Shown: positions 10,160 to 20,777 of the stretch, one piece after another
How positions within the stretch are numbered: position 1 is the first letter of the stretch
Layout: each line of letters starts with the position of its first letter
Assembly (NCBI RefSeq): GCF_050624435.1
Contig: NC_134536.1
Coordinates: 127,310,758-127,374,757, forward strand
DNA length: 64,000 nt
DNA from: Tenrec ecaudatus
Lineage: Eukaryota; Chordata; Mammalia; Afrosoricida; Tenrecidae
Reading direction: 5' to 3'
Position numbers and translations under genes: made by a program
The notes under the pieces: generated by a model
The model's database searches: none
Told to the model about the DNA's origin: nothing
Seen by the model: only the letters and a program-made list of their open reading frames with translations

Positions 10160-10450
10160 TGCTGTTGGCGGTGGTGTTGCTACCGAATCGGTTCCAACTC
10201 ACAGCGACCCTCTGTCCCCAGAACCAAACACTGCCGGGTACTGTGCTGTGTCATAAGAAATCACTGTTCTTGGCTTGGGGCTAGAATGGAGTTCGAGCCC
10301 CAAATCCATTCATCTACCTGTGGTTTATGTATGTCTGGTTCACTTTAGAGAAACCATGATCGTTTTATAATAGAGATCATTAGACATCACCCACTTGGGC
10401 ATAAGACCATTTGATCGATGGTGTCATTCATTTAGTCAGTGATATAGAAT
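10160..10450 (-). mobile_element. RTE LINE tail joined to old L1 3' UTR fragment
   Basis: At 10168-10235 an inverted RTE tail is visible (GAATCGGTTCCAACTCACAG, then CCAAACACTGCC). From about 10260 the sequence (GAGTTCGAGCCCCAAATCCA) is similar to 13470-13540 and looks like an older L1 3' UTR. Boundaries are approximate. Confidence 0.5.
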
Positions 10451-10654
10451 TTAAGAGAAAAGGAAATTATGCAAATCTAGGCCAGCTTCCGACAGCCATA
10501 CGTGGATTGTGGGCTTATACAGATTAAACTCTGAAGCGACTGAACACTACACACAGAAGGGTTGGTGACAGGGCAAAGCGTTCAATGACACTCATTCTCA
10601 ATGTCGGAACCATGCCTGCCACACGAATCCGTGCCATACAAAAGTAAAACCAAA

Positions 10655-10840
10655 AAACCCAACCTCGCTGCTGTTGAGTCGATGCTGACTCGGAGCGACC
10701 CCCTAGGGCGAGGTGGCACGGCCCCTGTGGGCTTCAGGCTGTAACTCTTGATGGGAGTAGAAAGCCTCTCTTTCTCCTGAGGAGCGGCTGGTGGTTTGGG
10801 GCTGCTAGTTAGCAGCGTGACACATAACCAGGCTCCTTTT
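10655..10840 (-). repeat. AfroSINE
   Basis: A full inverted AfroSINE: tail CTGTTGAGTCGATGCTGACT, body GGCTGTAACTCTTGATGGGA, box-B region GGAGCGGCTGGTGGTTTGGG, and the AGGCTCC head end. The GAGTCGATGCTGACTC tail is the part shared with RTE. Confidence 0.8.
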
Positions 10841-11640
10841 TAAAAAACACACAGGCATTAAAATAATAAATACATGGTCGTCCTGGATCACCATTTATCG
10901 GGCCACCCTCACAGCAAGAGGTCCAAACCAAGTTCAAGGCCTGCGGATTCCATAACCTTGGGATAGCCGTCATCTGTTGGTTCTAATACGGCATTGAGTT
11001 AAGTTCAAGAGAGTGTGTCGGTTCCTTAAATCTGCTGCCGGTGAGTTTGAGGTAAAGCCCAGGTCGGTTAGTGGGGTTTCCACAGCGAACGCTTCTGGGG
11101 TGGCCTATGAAGGATGTTGTACACTTTGAAAAGACAAGAACCTAAAGCCCTAGTAATCAATAGCACAGGGCCTGGGTCACCAAGGGCTGGAGAGAAACTA
11201 AGTCAGAAGTATCCAATTAGGAACATAGTGCCCGGCATACTCCTACATATGACCTTGGGGTCTATGGAAGTATTGTTCAGCATTTTTCCAAGTGGATGTT
11301 GCTCCTCCCAGTTTATCCGTCCACAGAAATGTCATCGTCTTTCTGGAGACATACATGCCCGTCCCCTCATTTTGACTTGAATTCCGACACGTTTGCTGTG
11401 ACTGTCATGCGAACAGCTGCTGATTTGAGGTGACCTGAGCACCGTGTTAGACGGCAGCAACTGAGGGGTCTTCTTCCTCTCCCCCAGCTTGAAAAACTTC
11501 ACCCCAAGTGAGGTGAAGTGTCTCCTTGGTCAAAGCGGCTTTTAAGGTGTACCGATAAGAGGGCTCTGGGCAGGCCGTCTTGGGCAACAAATAAGTAAGG
11601 CCAGAGAAGAACTGAGGCTGGAGAAGAAGGTGGGGAGCAC
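10841..11640. other. Unique segment
   Basis: No repeat or gene is recognised. A minus-strand open frame at 11447-11932 spans the following RTE and is a shadow. Confidence 0.3.
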
Positions 11641-11669
11641 GTGCCAAAGGGACGTCTTCCCTCTGTCTT

Positions 11670-11960
11670 GGCACAAGCAAGGCCAGAGTGCTTCTTAGAG
11701 GCAAGGAGGGGGACTTTGTCTTCCGGACTTTGGACATGTTGTCAGGAAAGACCAGTCCCTGGAGAAGGACGTCGTGCTGGGCAAAGTGGTGGGAGGGGAA
11801 AGAGGGAGAGGCTCTGGAGCTGGAGTGACACAGTGGCTGCAACAACGGGCTGGGACACAGGGACAGTTGTGAGTGCAGGACTGAGCTGCGTCTCATTCTG
11901 ATGTGCGTAAGGTCACTATGGGTCAGAGCCAACTAGATGGTGCCTGACAACGACCACAGG
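11670..11960 (+). mobile_element. RTE LINE, 3' end
   Basis: The copy carries AGAGTGCTTCTTAGAGGCAA, GACCAGTCCCTGGAGAAGGA, GACACAGTGGCTGCAACAAC and the tail CACTATGGGTCAGAGCCAAC. A frame from 11641 keeps scraps of the RTE C-terminus but is shifted and truncated. Confidence 0.75.
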
Positions 11961-12116
11961 TAGGCTCTCGACCCTGGACCCTTTCCATGCCAATCACCTG
12001 GGCGATGGGCATGTTGGAGAGAGGTCCAACATCTGTGTTCTAGGAAGGAAAGTCTTAGGGGAAAGTTTTATGGTTGGGTAAGCTGAAAGTTCTGAGATGA
12101 TATATTAAGTTCTGCT

Positions 12117-12640
12117 ACATGTTATTGTGGGGTGCTGTCTGGTTGGCTCTGACGCATAGCAACCCTATTACAACAAAACAAAACAGCTCCCGGTCCTGCA
12201 CCGTCCTCAAAATCACTATGTTTGAATGCAGTGTTCCATCGACTCTGTCCATCCATCCACCCATCTTGTCCAGGGTCTTCCTCTCTATTTTACCAAGCAT
12301 GATGTCCTGCTCCCAGGACTAGTCTCATCTGACATGTCCAAAGTGTGTGAGATGAAGTCTCACCATCCTTGCCTCTAAGGAGCATTCTGGCTGTACATTA
12401 TATTATATTATATTATATTATATTATATTATATTATATTATATTATATTATATATTTATATATATATTTGTTTTCTTGTTTAACAATCCACGGTTCTTTC
12501 AGTATTCTTCTCTAGCACCACAATTCAAATGCATTAATTCTTCTTCAGTCTTCACGTACGGTGGTTGAAAAAAAATCATGGCTTGGGTCAGGCCTACTTT
12601 AGTCTTCAAGGTAGCCTCCTTGCTTTCCAACATTATTTTT
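12117..12640 (-). mobile_element. RTE LINE, 3' end, expanded by a TTATA microsatellite
   Basis: Inverted RTE: tail CTGGTTGGCTCTGACGCATA, then CCATCTTGTCCAGGGTCTTC, TTTACCAAGCATGATGTCCT, a microsatellite at 12396-12469, and continuing RTE (AACAATCCACGGTTCTTTC, CATGGCTTGGGTCAGGCCTA). The microsatellite lies where other copies read TTCTTCCAAGACAG, so it arose inside the element. Confidence 0.75.
12396..12469. repeat. (TTATA)n pentanucleotide microsatellite
   Basis: About 12 near-perfect TTATA units followed by TATATATT. It sits inside an RTE copy. Confidence 0.95.
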
Positions 12641-12654
12641 TAAAAAGCTAATGG

Positions 12655-13560
12655 TTTGTTTTTGTTTCCAAAGCCATTTTATTGGAAGCCAATAGAGCTA
12701 TCATATCACGCCGCAGTTCAATTACCGTAAGCAGTCCTGTGCAATCGCTGCCACCGTCAGTTTCAAAATATTCTCTTCCTTCTTGAACTCCTTGATTTGA
12801 GCTCCCCTTTACTCCCTGCCCCACCCCCCACCCCACTGTAGGCCCCGGAACCCTATTCCACTTGCTGTCTCTACAGATTCCTCAATCCTGGGCTTCATAT
12901 ACGGAACAACAGGAAAAAAAACATAACAAAAAGTCATGACAATGACAAAATACATCTGAGATAAACTTCAATATGAAAAAAAAACAAACAGAGAAAATGT
13001 TGAAAACCAGCTCAGGCCCAGCATGCAGGAGGGGGGATCAACTGACAACGTTTATCATTTTGGTCTCCTCTAGTCATCTCTCCAGTGTTCTCTTCTTGGT
13101 AACGAGTTTCTTCCCATCCCTCTATTATAAATAGAGGAAAATCACCGAGCTTGGGCTTCCTCTGCCATCCATAGCCTTCTGCAAACCAGAATCTCACCAT
13201 TTAGGCTCTGATGCTAATCCCTTCTTCGGCTTCGAATTATATGATTTGCACTCCTTCGGCGACTGATGTTGGCGTGCTTCTTCCATGTGGACTTGGTTGA
13301 CATCTCACTTAGATGGCTGGTTGTTTGGAAACAAGCCTTGAAGATCTCAGTTGCGATTTTATCTGATAGCCAGGCACCATCTAATTCCTTCACCACACTT
13401 TCCGAGAGCACTCATATCTGCGTGTTCCCTTCCTTAGGGTGAATATGAAGCAGGGCCATGATGTAAGAACTAATTGTTCTTAAGTTGAAGCTCAGATTTA
13501 GTGTGAGCCCCAAACCCATTCCTGGATCTATGCTGTTGTTTGGTTTTTGTAAACCTGCCC
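12655..13560 (-). mobile_element. Older L1-type LINE 3' UTR
   Basis: Inverted LINE tail. CATTTTATTGGAAGCCAATA near 12675 corresponds to the polyadenylation-proximal end of the tenrec-type L1 but is diverged. An ACAACAGGAAAAAAAACATA tract follows, then a GTGCTTCTTCCATGTGGACT block (13276) and GATAGCCAGGCACCATCTAA (13365), both of which recur in younger copies. It appears to be an older relative of the dominant L1. Confidence 0.65.
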
Positions 13561-13999
13561 TTAGTTCTCTTTAGGAACCTCCTAATGAGATCTTGTACAG
13601 TAGATTTAGCCAATGTTCATAATATTGTGAAGAACATTGTGTCATGAGATACAACATGTCTTCTTAGTGATTACATTGGTGTCCGCATGGAAAGATTTCG
13701 CAGATCACGAGAGGGGAAAATGTGACAAGACAATTTTTGTTCATTTCAGTTGTAGGAACATTATGATTGACTCTCCAACCTCTATTACACCCAGGTGCCA
13801 ATCATATTACTCCAGCCGCCCATGGTCCATGGTTGGGTCAGTGCCGGGCAGGCATAAGCCCAGTTGAGTCAAAGAAACTCAAGGGGTAACCTCGCTCAGG
13901 GTCTCTGGGGAAGAGAAGACAGTCTCACCAGCTTTTTTTCTCCTCCTACCTGCTTGCAGAATATGGACACAGGCTCAGGTGCTCTGTCTACTTCCAGCA

Positions 14000-16900
14000 G
14001 CCATCATGAGTCCATGAGCTGTTGTAGCAGGCACTGCATCAGTCCATGTCATTGAGAGCTTTCCTCTTTGTCACTGACCCCCTGCTTTACCAAGCACGAG
14101 TCCTTCTCTAGGAACTGGTCTCTTCCAGTAGCAAGTCCAAGGTAGAAGAGACAAAGCCCGCCATCCTTGCTTCTAAGGAAAATTCCAGTTACGCTTCCCC
14201 CAAAAGGGAGTGGTTTGTTCTTCTGACAGTCCATGGTACTTTCTTTGCCAACCCCGCCATTCAAACACGCCGGTTCTTCTGCATTCTTTCTTATTCACTG
14301 TCCAGCTTGCACGTGCACGTGGGGCAATTGGAAATTCCATGGCTTGGGTCAGGTGCACCTTAATCCACTAAGTGGCATCCTTTCTCTTCTCTTCAACATT
14401 GTAACGAAGTCTCGTGTGGCACATTTGCCCAGAGCAATGCTTCCTTTGACTTCTTGACTTCTGCTCTCATGAACCTTGATTGTAGAACCAAGTAAAATAA
14501 AACCCTTGACAACGTCCATCTCTTCTCCATTTACCCTAATGTTGTCTGTTGGTCCAGTGGTGAGAATTTTTGTTTTATGTTGAGTTGTAATCCATACTGA
14601 AGGCTGCAGTCTTTGATCTTCATCAGTAAGCACTTCAAGCCCACCTTACTTTCAGCAACTGTGTTCGTCGGGGTTGCCTAAGGCAACAAATCCAGAGAGA
14701 CACTCATGTATAAGAGAGAGCTCTATATCAAAGAGCAATTGTGTATTAAGAAAACATGCCAGTCCAGTCCAGATCAACCCCATAAATCCAATATTTTCCC
14801 AGAAGTCCAATACTAGTCCATAAATTCCTCTTCAGACTCACGTTGCCACTCGCAATGATGCCGAATACAGGAGAATCACAGGCTGGTGGGTGAAAAGTCT
14901 TGTGGATCCAATGGCATTGGAAGCATCACTAGGCTGTCTCCACAGGTCTCTGTCACGTGGCTCACTCAGGTCTCAGCTTAGCTCCACCTGGCTTGACCAC
15001 AGGGCGATGAAATCAGAGAGAACGCGTGGCCTTCCTCCAGGGAGAAAGATAGGAAGTTCCCAGAATCCTCGTGAAAAGGCCACGCCCACAAGGAGGCATC
15101 ATCAGGCTGTGACCTGATTGACAGGCTAGACTCCACCCCTTCACCCTTAATACCCTCAACTTGACACTACATCATGTAACTACCACAGCAAGGAAATTTG
15201 TGTCATCTGCGTATCACACTTTGTTCATGAGTCTTCCTCCAGTCATAATACTGTATGTTTCTTCATACCGTCTGGTGGCTCCACAGATCGTTCGCTTAGC
15301 ATACAGGTTGAGTAACTATGGTGAAAGAATGCAGCCTTCACACACAACTTTTCTGACATGACATCATGCATTATTCCCTTGTTCTGTTCGAGCGATTGCA
15401 TTGTGGTTGATGTATAGGTTCCAAATGAGCAAAATAAAGTGTTCTGGAATCCCCATCTTCCTCGATATTATTCACAGTTTGTTATGACTCAGCAGTCTAA
15501 TTCCTTTACATAGTCAATAAATCACCAGGGAACATCTTGCTGGGTTTTTTGAGGGTTTTGTTTTTTGCTGTCAGCCAAGATCCATCTGATGTCAGTAGTG
15601 ATAAACTTCATTCCACATCCTCTTCTGAATCTGGCTCGAGTTTCTGGCAGCTCCCTGTTGATGAACTGCTGCTACTACTTCTAACTTATTTTCAGCACAA
15701 CTTTACTTGTGTGTGATCTTAATGACAGTGTTTGATAACTTCTGCAACTACTCGGTTTTTTTGTAATAGGCACAAATATGGATCTCTTCCAGTCACTTGG
15801 CCAGGTAGCTGCTTTCCAAATTTCTTAGTGTAGACCCATGAGTGCTTCCAGGGCAGCATCAGTTTCTTTAGATTCCGTCAGTTCCTGGAACCTTGTTTTT
15901 GACTAATTCCTTCAGTGCAGCTGGACTTCTTCTTGTGGTGCCTTTAGTACCTGATTACATGCTGCCTCCTGAAATATCTGGACACTGGTTGATTCGTTGT
16001 GGTGCAGTGACTCTGTGTACACCTCCTATCTCCTTTTGATGTTTCCTCCACCTTTCGATATTTGGGCTGTAGAGTCCTCCAGTATTGTCACTCGAGACTT
16101 GAATTGTTTTCTTCAGATTCTTCACCTTGAGAAATGCTTAGCATGTTTGGCTAACTAAAAGTCTTTGCATATATTTCCTTACAATATTTTTTTGTCTTCT
16201 TGAATTGCCTTTTGAAATTTTCTGATCAGCTCTTGTAGATCATCATTTCTTTCATCTTGAGCTGGTCTGCAACAAATAGCAAGCTTGAGAGTTTCTTCTG
16301 ATATCCACTTTAGTCTTTTCTTTCTTTATGGTCTTTTAATTGACTATTTGCTTTCTTCATATGTGGTGCTTTGTGTGTGGGGCGGGGGGGTGCTCTTGAT
16401 GTCATACCGCAACTTGCCTGGTCACTAGTGTTCAATGCATTAAAATCTGCCCCTGAGAACATCTCTAACTTCAGGTGGGATACACTCAAATTGTATTTTG
16501 ACTCTCGTGGGCTTGTTGTAATTTTCTTCAGCTTCAGTCTAATTTGAATATGAGCAATTGATGGCCTATTCCACTGTAGGCCCCTGGCCTTCTTTTGGCA
16601 GATATTGACTTTCTCCATCATCTCTTCCCACAGATGTAGTCTACTTGATTCTGAGAATGCCATTGGATGAAGTCCACGTGGGCAGTCATCATTTGTGTTG
16701 CTGAAAATAGGCATTTGCAATGAATAAGTCATTGATCCGGCAAAATTCTATCATGCAATCTCCAGTTTTGTTTCTATCACAAAGGCCACATTTCCCAACC
16801 ACCTTTCCTTTCTATTTGCTTTCACCTTTCACATTCCAATCACCAGTAATCATCAGTGAGCCTCGATTGCAACTTTGATCAATTTCAGAATGAAGAAGAA

Positions 16901-17030
16901 TTCTTTAGTTACTTCATCACTTGCTTCAGTGGCTGGTGGGTAAGTTTGAATAATGCTCGTATTAACTGGACTTCCTTGTAGGTTTATCAATATTATCCTT
17001 TCATAGACAGCACTGTGCTTCAGGATATCA
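14000..17030 (-). mobile_element. RTE (BovB-type) LINE, ~3 kb, split by an LTR
   Basis: The longest RTE in the window, reading on the minus strand from the endonuclease end (about 17030) to the 3' end (about 14000). Successive blocks recur in the RTE at 53580-55640 in inverse order, for example the segment around 16260-17000 against 53880-54700. The 3' part (14060-14640) matches other RTE 3' ends. Reverse-transcriptase coding corresponds to 15188-16300. Frames are broken throughout; the longest open piece is only 140 codons (16310-16732). A family A LTR at 14660-15187 interrupts it. Confidence 0.8.
14655..15192 (-). mobile_element. Solo LTR (family A) inside an RTE, with 5-bp duplications
   Basis: The LTR spans 14660-15187: GTGTTCGTCGGGGTTG at the left and AACTACCACA at the right, the inverted TGTGGTAGTT start. 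It is flanked by GCAAC (14655-14659) and GCAAG (15188-15192), a 5-bp target duplication with one change, as expected for ERV-L-type integration. RTE sequence continues on both sides. Confidence 0.8.
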
Positions 17031-17039
17031 GAAAAATAG

Positions 17040-17700
17040 CAGCCGGGTTCTTAAAGGTTTGTCTTAAAACAAGCAGCCAAGTGAGGCATCAGCTAAGTCC
17101 ATGTAGAAGAAGCACACCCGCCTGTGTGATCCAAGGATTGCAAATAATAATGAAAGTTTTTCAAATCAGAAGCTGGGAGTGAGTGGTATCGGAGTTTGAG
17201 TTGTGAACACCTAATTCACAGAAGGCTATGCGTGACGGTGGACGATCAAAGTCCATTTGTAGCGTCCCTACATAAATGAAGCCTCCAGCGAATCCCCCCC
17301 CCCCCCAACATAGTCCAGTAGTCCCGCTGTCAGCCAGGGAGCAGTTGATTACGGGGGATGTGGTTAGGTTAAAATGTAACACCTTATCATTTGATCTCCC
17401 TTTTAACCCATTTTAAAAATTGTTTCCATTTTTAAATGCTTTCTTTTTGATTACGGTTTTTCTGTTTTTTTCCAGTATTGTCGTTGGTTTTGTTTGATTG
17501 TCTCTTTGCTTCCTGTTTGTGTTTTGGATGATTTTCTGTATATAAAATCCAGGGGAGGTAATCTATCGAGACAACAGCTAGATTAATAATTACCTGGAGG
17601 CATGGCAGGGGAAATGGGGAGCTATCAACAATCAGTATGAGAAAAAATGTTCTGAAATTGACAATAAATAAAGTAAAATTAGAGCAGAATAAATAAATGA
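17040..17700 (+). mobile_element. Older L1-type LINE 3' UTR
   Basis: The copy aligns in block order with 59380-60115: AAGAAGCACACCCGCCTGTG, then TCAGAAGCTGGGAGTGAGTG, CACCTAATTCACAGAAGGCT, a T-rich stretch, and GAGGCATGGCAGGGGAAATG. It belongs to an older L1 subfamily than the dominant tail. A run of 14 C at 17293-17306 has expanded inside it. Confidence 0.65.
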
Positions 17701-18030
17701 ATAAAATGGTAGGGAAGTGCTGACAGATCTGCCGATCAGATTTCCAGTCAGCTTTAACATTCTACTCACTAGCTCAGATTTTTCCAGAGGTGGCTGGAAT
17801 GTTATATCATCCCTATTGGGGGAAAAAAAACCCTACGTACAAAATAAACAATTCCTTCCAGGAAAAACAAAACAACCAGGCCCTGTCACTGTTGCTTTTG
17901 CCCCATTTTGGCCACCGAGATGGAGACGTGCAGGGCGATGACTTTCATCAAGCCGCCGCTGTGAGTTCAAAGCCATGTCAGGAGCATCGTGGACACTGTG
18001 AAAACCCGGCCCCGTACACAGGTCAGTGAG
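17701..18030. other. Unique segment
   Basis: Nothing recognised. A short A-rich tract occurs at 17821-17830. Confidence 0.3.
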
Positions 18031-18039
18031 ACCCCAAGG

Positions 18040-18242
18040 GAAAACCCAAATCAAACCAAACCAGTTCCCATCAACGCACCTTTGATGCCTGGCGCCCCTT
18101 GAAGGTCAGAGTAGAACTGTGCTCTGTAGAGCTTTTGGATTTTTAAAAACAGATCACCAGCACTTTCTTCCAAGGTACCTATGGGTGGACTAGAACCTCA
18201 CACCTTCCAAGTAGTAGCTGAGCGTGTCACACAGACTCCTCA
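18040..18242 (-). repeat. AfroSINE, first of three in a row
   Basis: Inverted copy: diverged tail at 18055, GGTCAGAGTAGAACTGTGCT, the variant CACTTTCTTCCAAGGTACCT body, GGTGGACTAGAACCTCACAC box-B region, and ACAGACTCCT at the head end. Confidence 0.75.
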
Positions 18243-18246
18243 AGAG

Positions 18247-18440
18247 ATAACCACACTCCCTGCCCTCACGTCCACTCTATAGGACAGAGTAGAATTGCTC
18301 CTTTGGCATTCCAAGACCATAAATCTTGGTGGGAACAGACAGTCTCATCTTGTCTCCTAAGGAGCAGCTGGTGGAGTCAAACCACGGACCTTGTGGTTAG
18401 CAGCTCAGTGCATATCCCACTACCCCACCAGACTCCTCCA
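18247..18440 (-). repeat. AfroSINE, second of three in a row
   Basis: Inverted copy with TATAGGACAGAGTAGAATTG, TCTCCTAAGGAGCAGCTGGT and CCACCAGACTCCTCC. It begins within a few bases of the end of the previous copy. Confidence 0.8.
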
Positions 18441-18454
18441 AAGTTTCACAGGAA

Positions 18455-18664
18455 CCGCGAACAAACTCACTGCCCTTGAGTCAACTCCGACTCATATCAA
18501 CCCTGAAGGAGAGGGGAGAAGTGCGCCTGTGGGTATCCTGGGACTTTAAATCTTACAGGAGCAGACAGCCTCATCTTTCTCCCGCAGAGCCGCTGCTGGG
18601 TTTGATTCATGGACCTTGTGATTAACAGTTCAGTGTGTAGCCTACTACACCACCAAGGCTCCTA
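18455..18664 (-). repeat. AfroSINE, third of three in a row
   Basis: Inverted copy with TGAGTCAACTCCGACTCATA tail, CCTCATCTTTCTCCCGCAGA body and CACCACCAAGGCTCCT head end. All three copies share orientation. Confidence 0.85.
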
Positions 18665-19019
18665 ATAACAAGCCTGAGATAAATCAGTGGGTACCCCCTA
18701 AGGGTATATGTTATAAGAGGTGCTAACAATATACCTTGAGGCAACCATCACCTCTCACGGTCTCTAGGGATCTGAGTACCACCCTGGCAAAGACCCCTGC
18801 TGGGCTCCGCCACAGAGAGGGAGCTGGCCTTCCCCCCCCCCCCCCCCAGTCAGGCTAGCAAGGCTGAAAGGCAGTGTGTTGGTGGCTGTGCCGGTGTGAA
18901 TTATAGTGCAGAGACGGAGCAGAGCTCTTTTGTCGGGAAAGGGCGTGAGCCTGCCTCCAGGAGGCCTGCCCCTGCTCCCAGGCAAGCTGTGTGTCGGGCC
19001 CCCGGGAGGCCCTGCTGCA
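18665..19019. other. Unique G/C-rich segment with a poly-C run
   Basis: Unique sequence containing a 16-base poly-C tract at 18832-18847. Open frames are shadows. Confidence 0.3.
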
Positions 19020-19315
19020 GCACGGGAGAAGATTGATGTTAAATTATGTCACTTTGATATAAGGCCCTCTGTCTAAAGGCCGGCATCGAATTCTCATGTG
19101 CTGGGCTTGAACGATCTGGAGGTGAACTGTCTGCGTCCCCGGGCAGGCCAGCTCAGCTCCACACACTGTGCAATGATGACATGGCTGCTGACATAAGAAA
19201 CGAGGGGAATTTATGTGGTCGGGCTCCGACTTCCTGGCAGGACTGGTTTATGGGGCTGGCTACCTGCAAATTGTAAAGTTTATGGGGTTGATTTATGGAG
19301 AAAATAAAAGGCCAC
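19020..19315. promoter_or_regulatory. Candidate regulatory island with clustered TTTATGG motifs
   Basis: Non-repetitive DNA with a TTAAATTATGTCACTTTGAT block at 19040. Within 19209-19300 there are three TTTATGG motifs (about 19248, 19279 and 19292) plus TTTATGTGG at 19210 and GAAAATAAAAGG at 19300. TTTATGG/TTTATTG is the binding core of CDX and posterior HOX proteins. The candidacy is inference from motif clustering and lack of repeats; conservation was not tested. Confidence 0.3.
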
Positions 19316-19449
19316 CTTCTTGCACGGAGGACAAGGAAGGGGCTCTAAATGCAAGGCCTTCTTCGTGTCAGGCTGACTGGCATCTACCCTGCAGATGAAG
19401 AAAGGGGGCAGGGCCTGGCAGGATCTCTTTGCTCCCTGTGATGCCCCAC

Positions 19450-19625
19450 CAAGGCTGCCACCAATATGGCGAGTCATGATGTCACCAGCGCCGCCACCGG
19501 CTCCCACTATGTCGCTGTGGTTACCTGTCACAGGTACCACCCTGGGGCCGCCCTCAGTATTGCCTTGTCCTCCCTGCCAACCTGCCACAACCACCGCCAA
19601 TACCATTTCTGCCACCCGCACCGTT
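19450..19625. repeat. Degenerate ACC/ATC-rich simple repeat
   Basis: Trinucleotide-biased sequence (CACCAGCGCCGCCACCGGCT, then CACAACCACCGCCAATACCA). It keeps a long plus-strand frame (19466-19954) open by composition only. Similar degenerate ACC/ATC sequence occurs at 20500-20600. Confidence 0.45.
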
Positions 19626-19867
19626 CCCCCAGTCCCGCTGGAGGGTCTGAAACCATATTCCCTTCTCCGGCAGGACCGAGAATAGATTCTTGCAGAGAGA
19701 TTCCACTTAGAGAAACAAATCCGAGGTTTCTCCCTCATTTTTCAATGGGCCCACAAGCCCTCCCAGCACTCCCACCCACCCACCGTCCTAGGGGCCCTGC
19801 ACTCACCGAAGCGGAGTTTGTATTACGTGCCTGTCCATGGAGGCTCCGGCAACCAAGGGTGAAAATC

Positions 19868-20085
19868 CACAGTGGATGTCCTCCACCAAGCATGAGGTCC
19901 TTCTCCAGGGACTGGTCTCCTCTCCCGATAACATGTCCAAAGCATGTGAAATGAAGTCTCACCAACTTTTCCTCAAAGGAGCATTCTGGTTGTACTTCTT
20001 CCGAGAGAGATTTGCTTGTTCTCTTGACAGTCCACGGGGCTTTCGGTGTCCTTTGGCAGCACCGTCCATCCAATGCCTGGGTACT
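19868..20085 (-). mobile_element. RTE LINE, 3' coding end
   Basis: Inverted RTE with CACCAAGCATGAGGTCCTTC, GGGACTGGTCTCCTCTCCCG, GAAATGAAGTCTCACCAACT and TTGACAGTCCACGGGGCTTT. The minus-strand frame at 19735-20073 preserves part of the RTE C-terminus. Confidence 0.75.
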
Positions 20086-20169
20086 TCACAGCATCCCAGC
20101 AGCACCCAGCCATCATGGTAGGCAGGAAAAACCAATGGGCAGCTTCATAGGTACCAGCTCCTTCCTTCT

Positions 20170-20373
20170 GTAGGAATTGGTTGTCATGGAGTCAATCCCC
20201 ATATGTGGTGACCGCAGAGGACAGAGTACAACTGCCTGGGGGGTCCTAGGATACCATCTGTAGGCAAACAGAGTACCTGGAATTTTCTCCTGTGAAGCAG
20301 CTGGTGGGTTTGAACACCTGACCTTTCAGATAGTAGCCCAACCCTTAACCCTGTGGCGCCAGGGCTCCTCCCT
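20170..20373 (-). repeat. AfroSINE
   Basis: Inverted copy: GTTGTCATGGAGTCAATCCC tail, GAGGACAGAGTACAACTGCC, AGCAGCTGGTGGGTTTGAAC and GGCGCCAGGGCTCCTCC head. Confidence 0.8.
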
Positions 20374-20775
20374 GGATCCGAGCCCAGGTTATTAACTCTA
20401 TCAAGCGTAAGGAAGCCATGACCATCTAGAAGGCCTACTAAATTGGGAGCTCCTCTTAGGGAATTCCCAAGGTTACCTAACACTAGCCCCCTCGTCACCA
20501 ATGTCCCTTCACCAGTGCTGCTCATGCACCATCATCACGACCACTATCCTTGTCGTCACCAGCGTCCCCATGAACATTGACATCACCTTGACTCTAACGT
20601 CAGCAGGAAAGGTAAAGCATGAAATTACACAAGGCATTGCATAGAAAATTCCAGAGTCCTGGTTTCTAGGAGAATCCTCTCCAAAGAGTATTCTTCAGAA
20701 AACAAGCCCAGGAGTTACGACATCTGTCATGGGGCTGGGGGCCAGTTGACTTTGGGAAGTGCTGCCTGCTGACAG
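20374..20775. other. Unique segment with degenerate ACC/ATC repeat
   Basis: Contains a degenerate triplet tract (CACCATCATCACGACCACTA at about 20528). Nothing else recognised. Confidence 0.3.
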
Positions 20776-20777
20776 GG

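Noticed and set aside
19466-19954. 162-codon plus-strand open frame beginning ATGGCGAGTCATG
   Set aside because: It starts in a degenerate ACC/ATC repeat and runs into an inverted RTE; no coherent protein.
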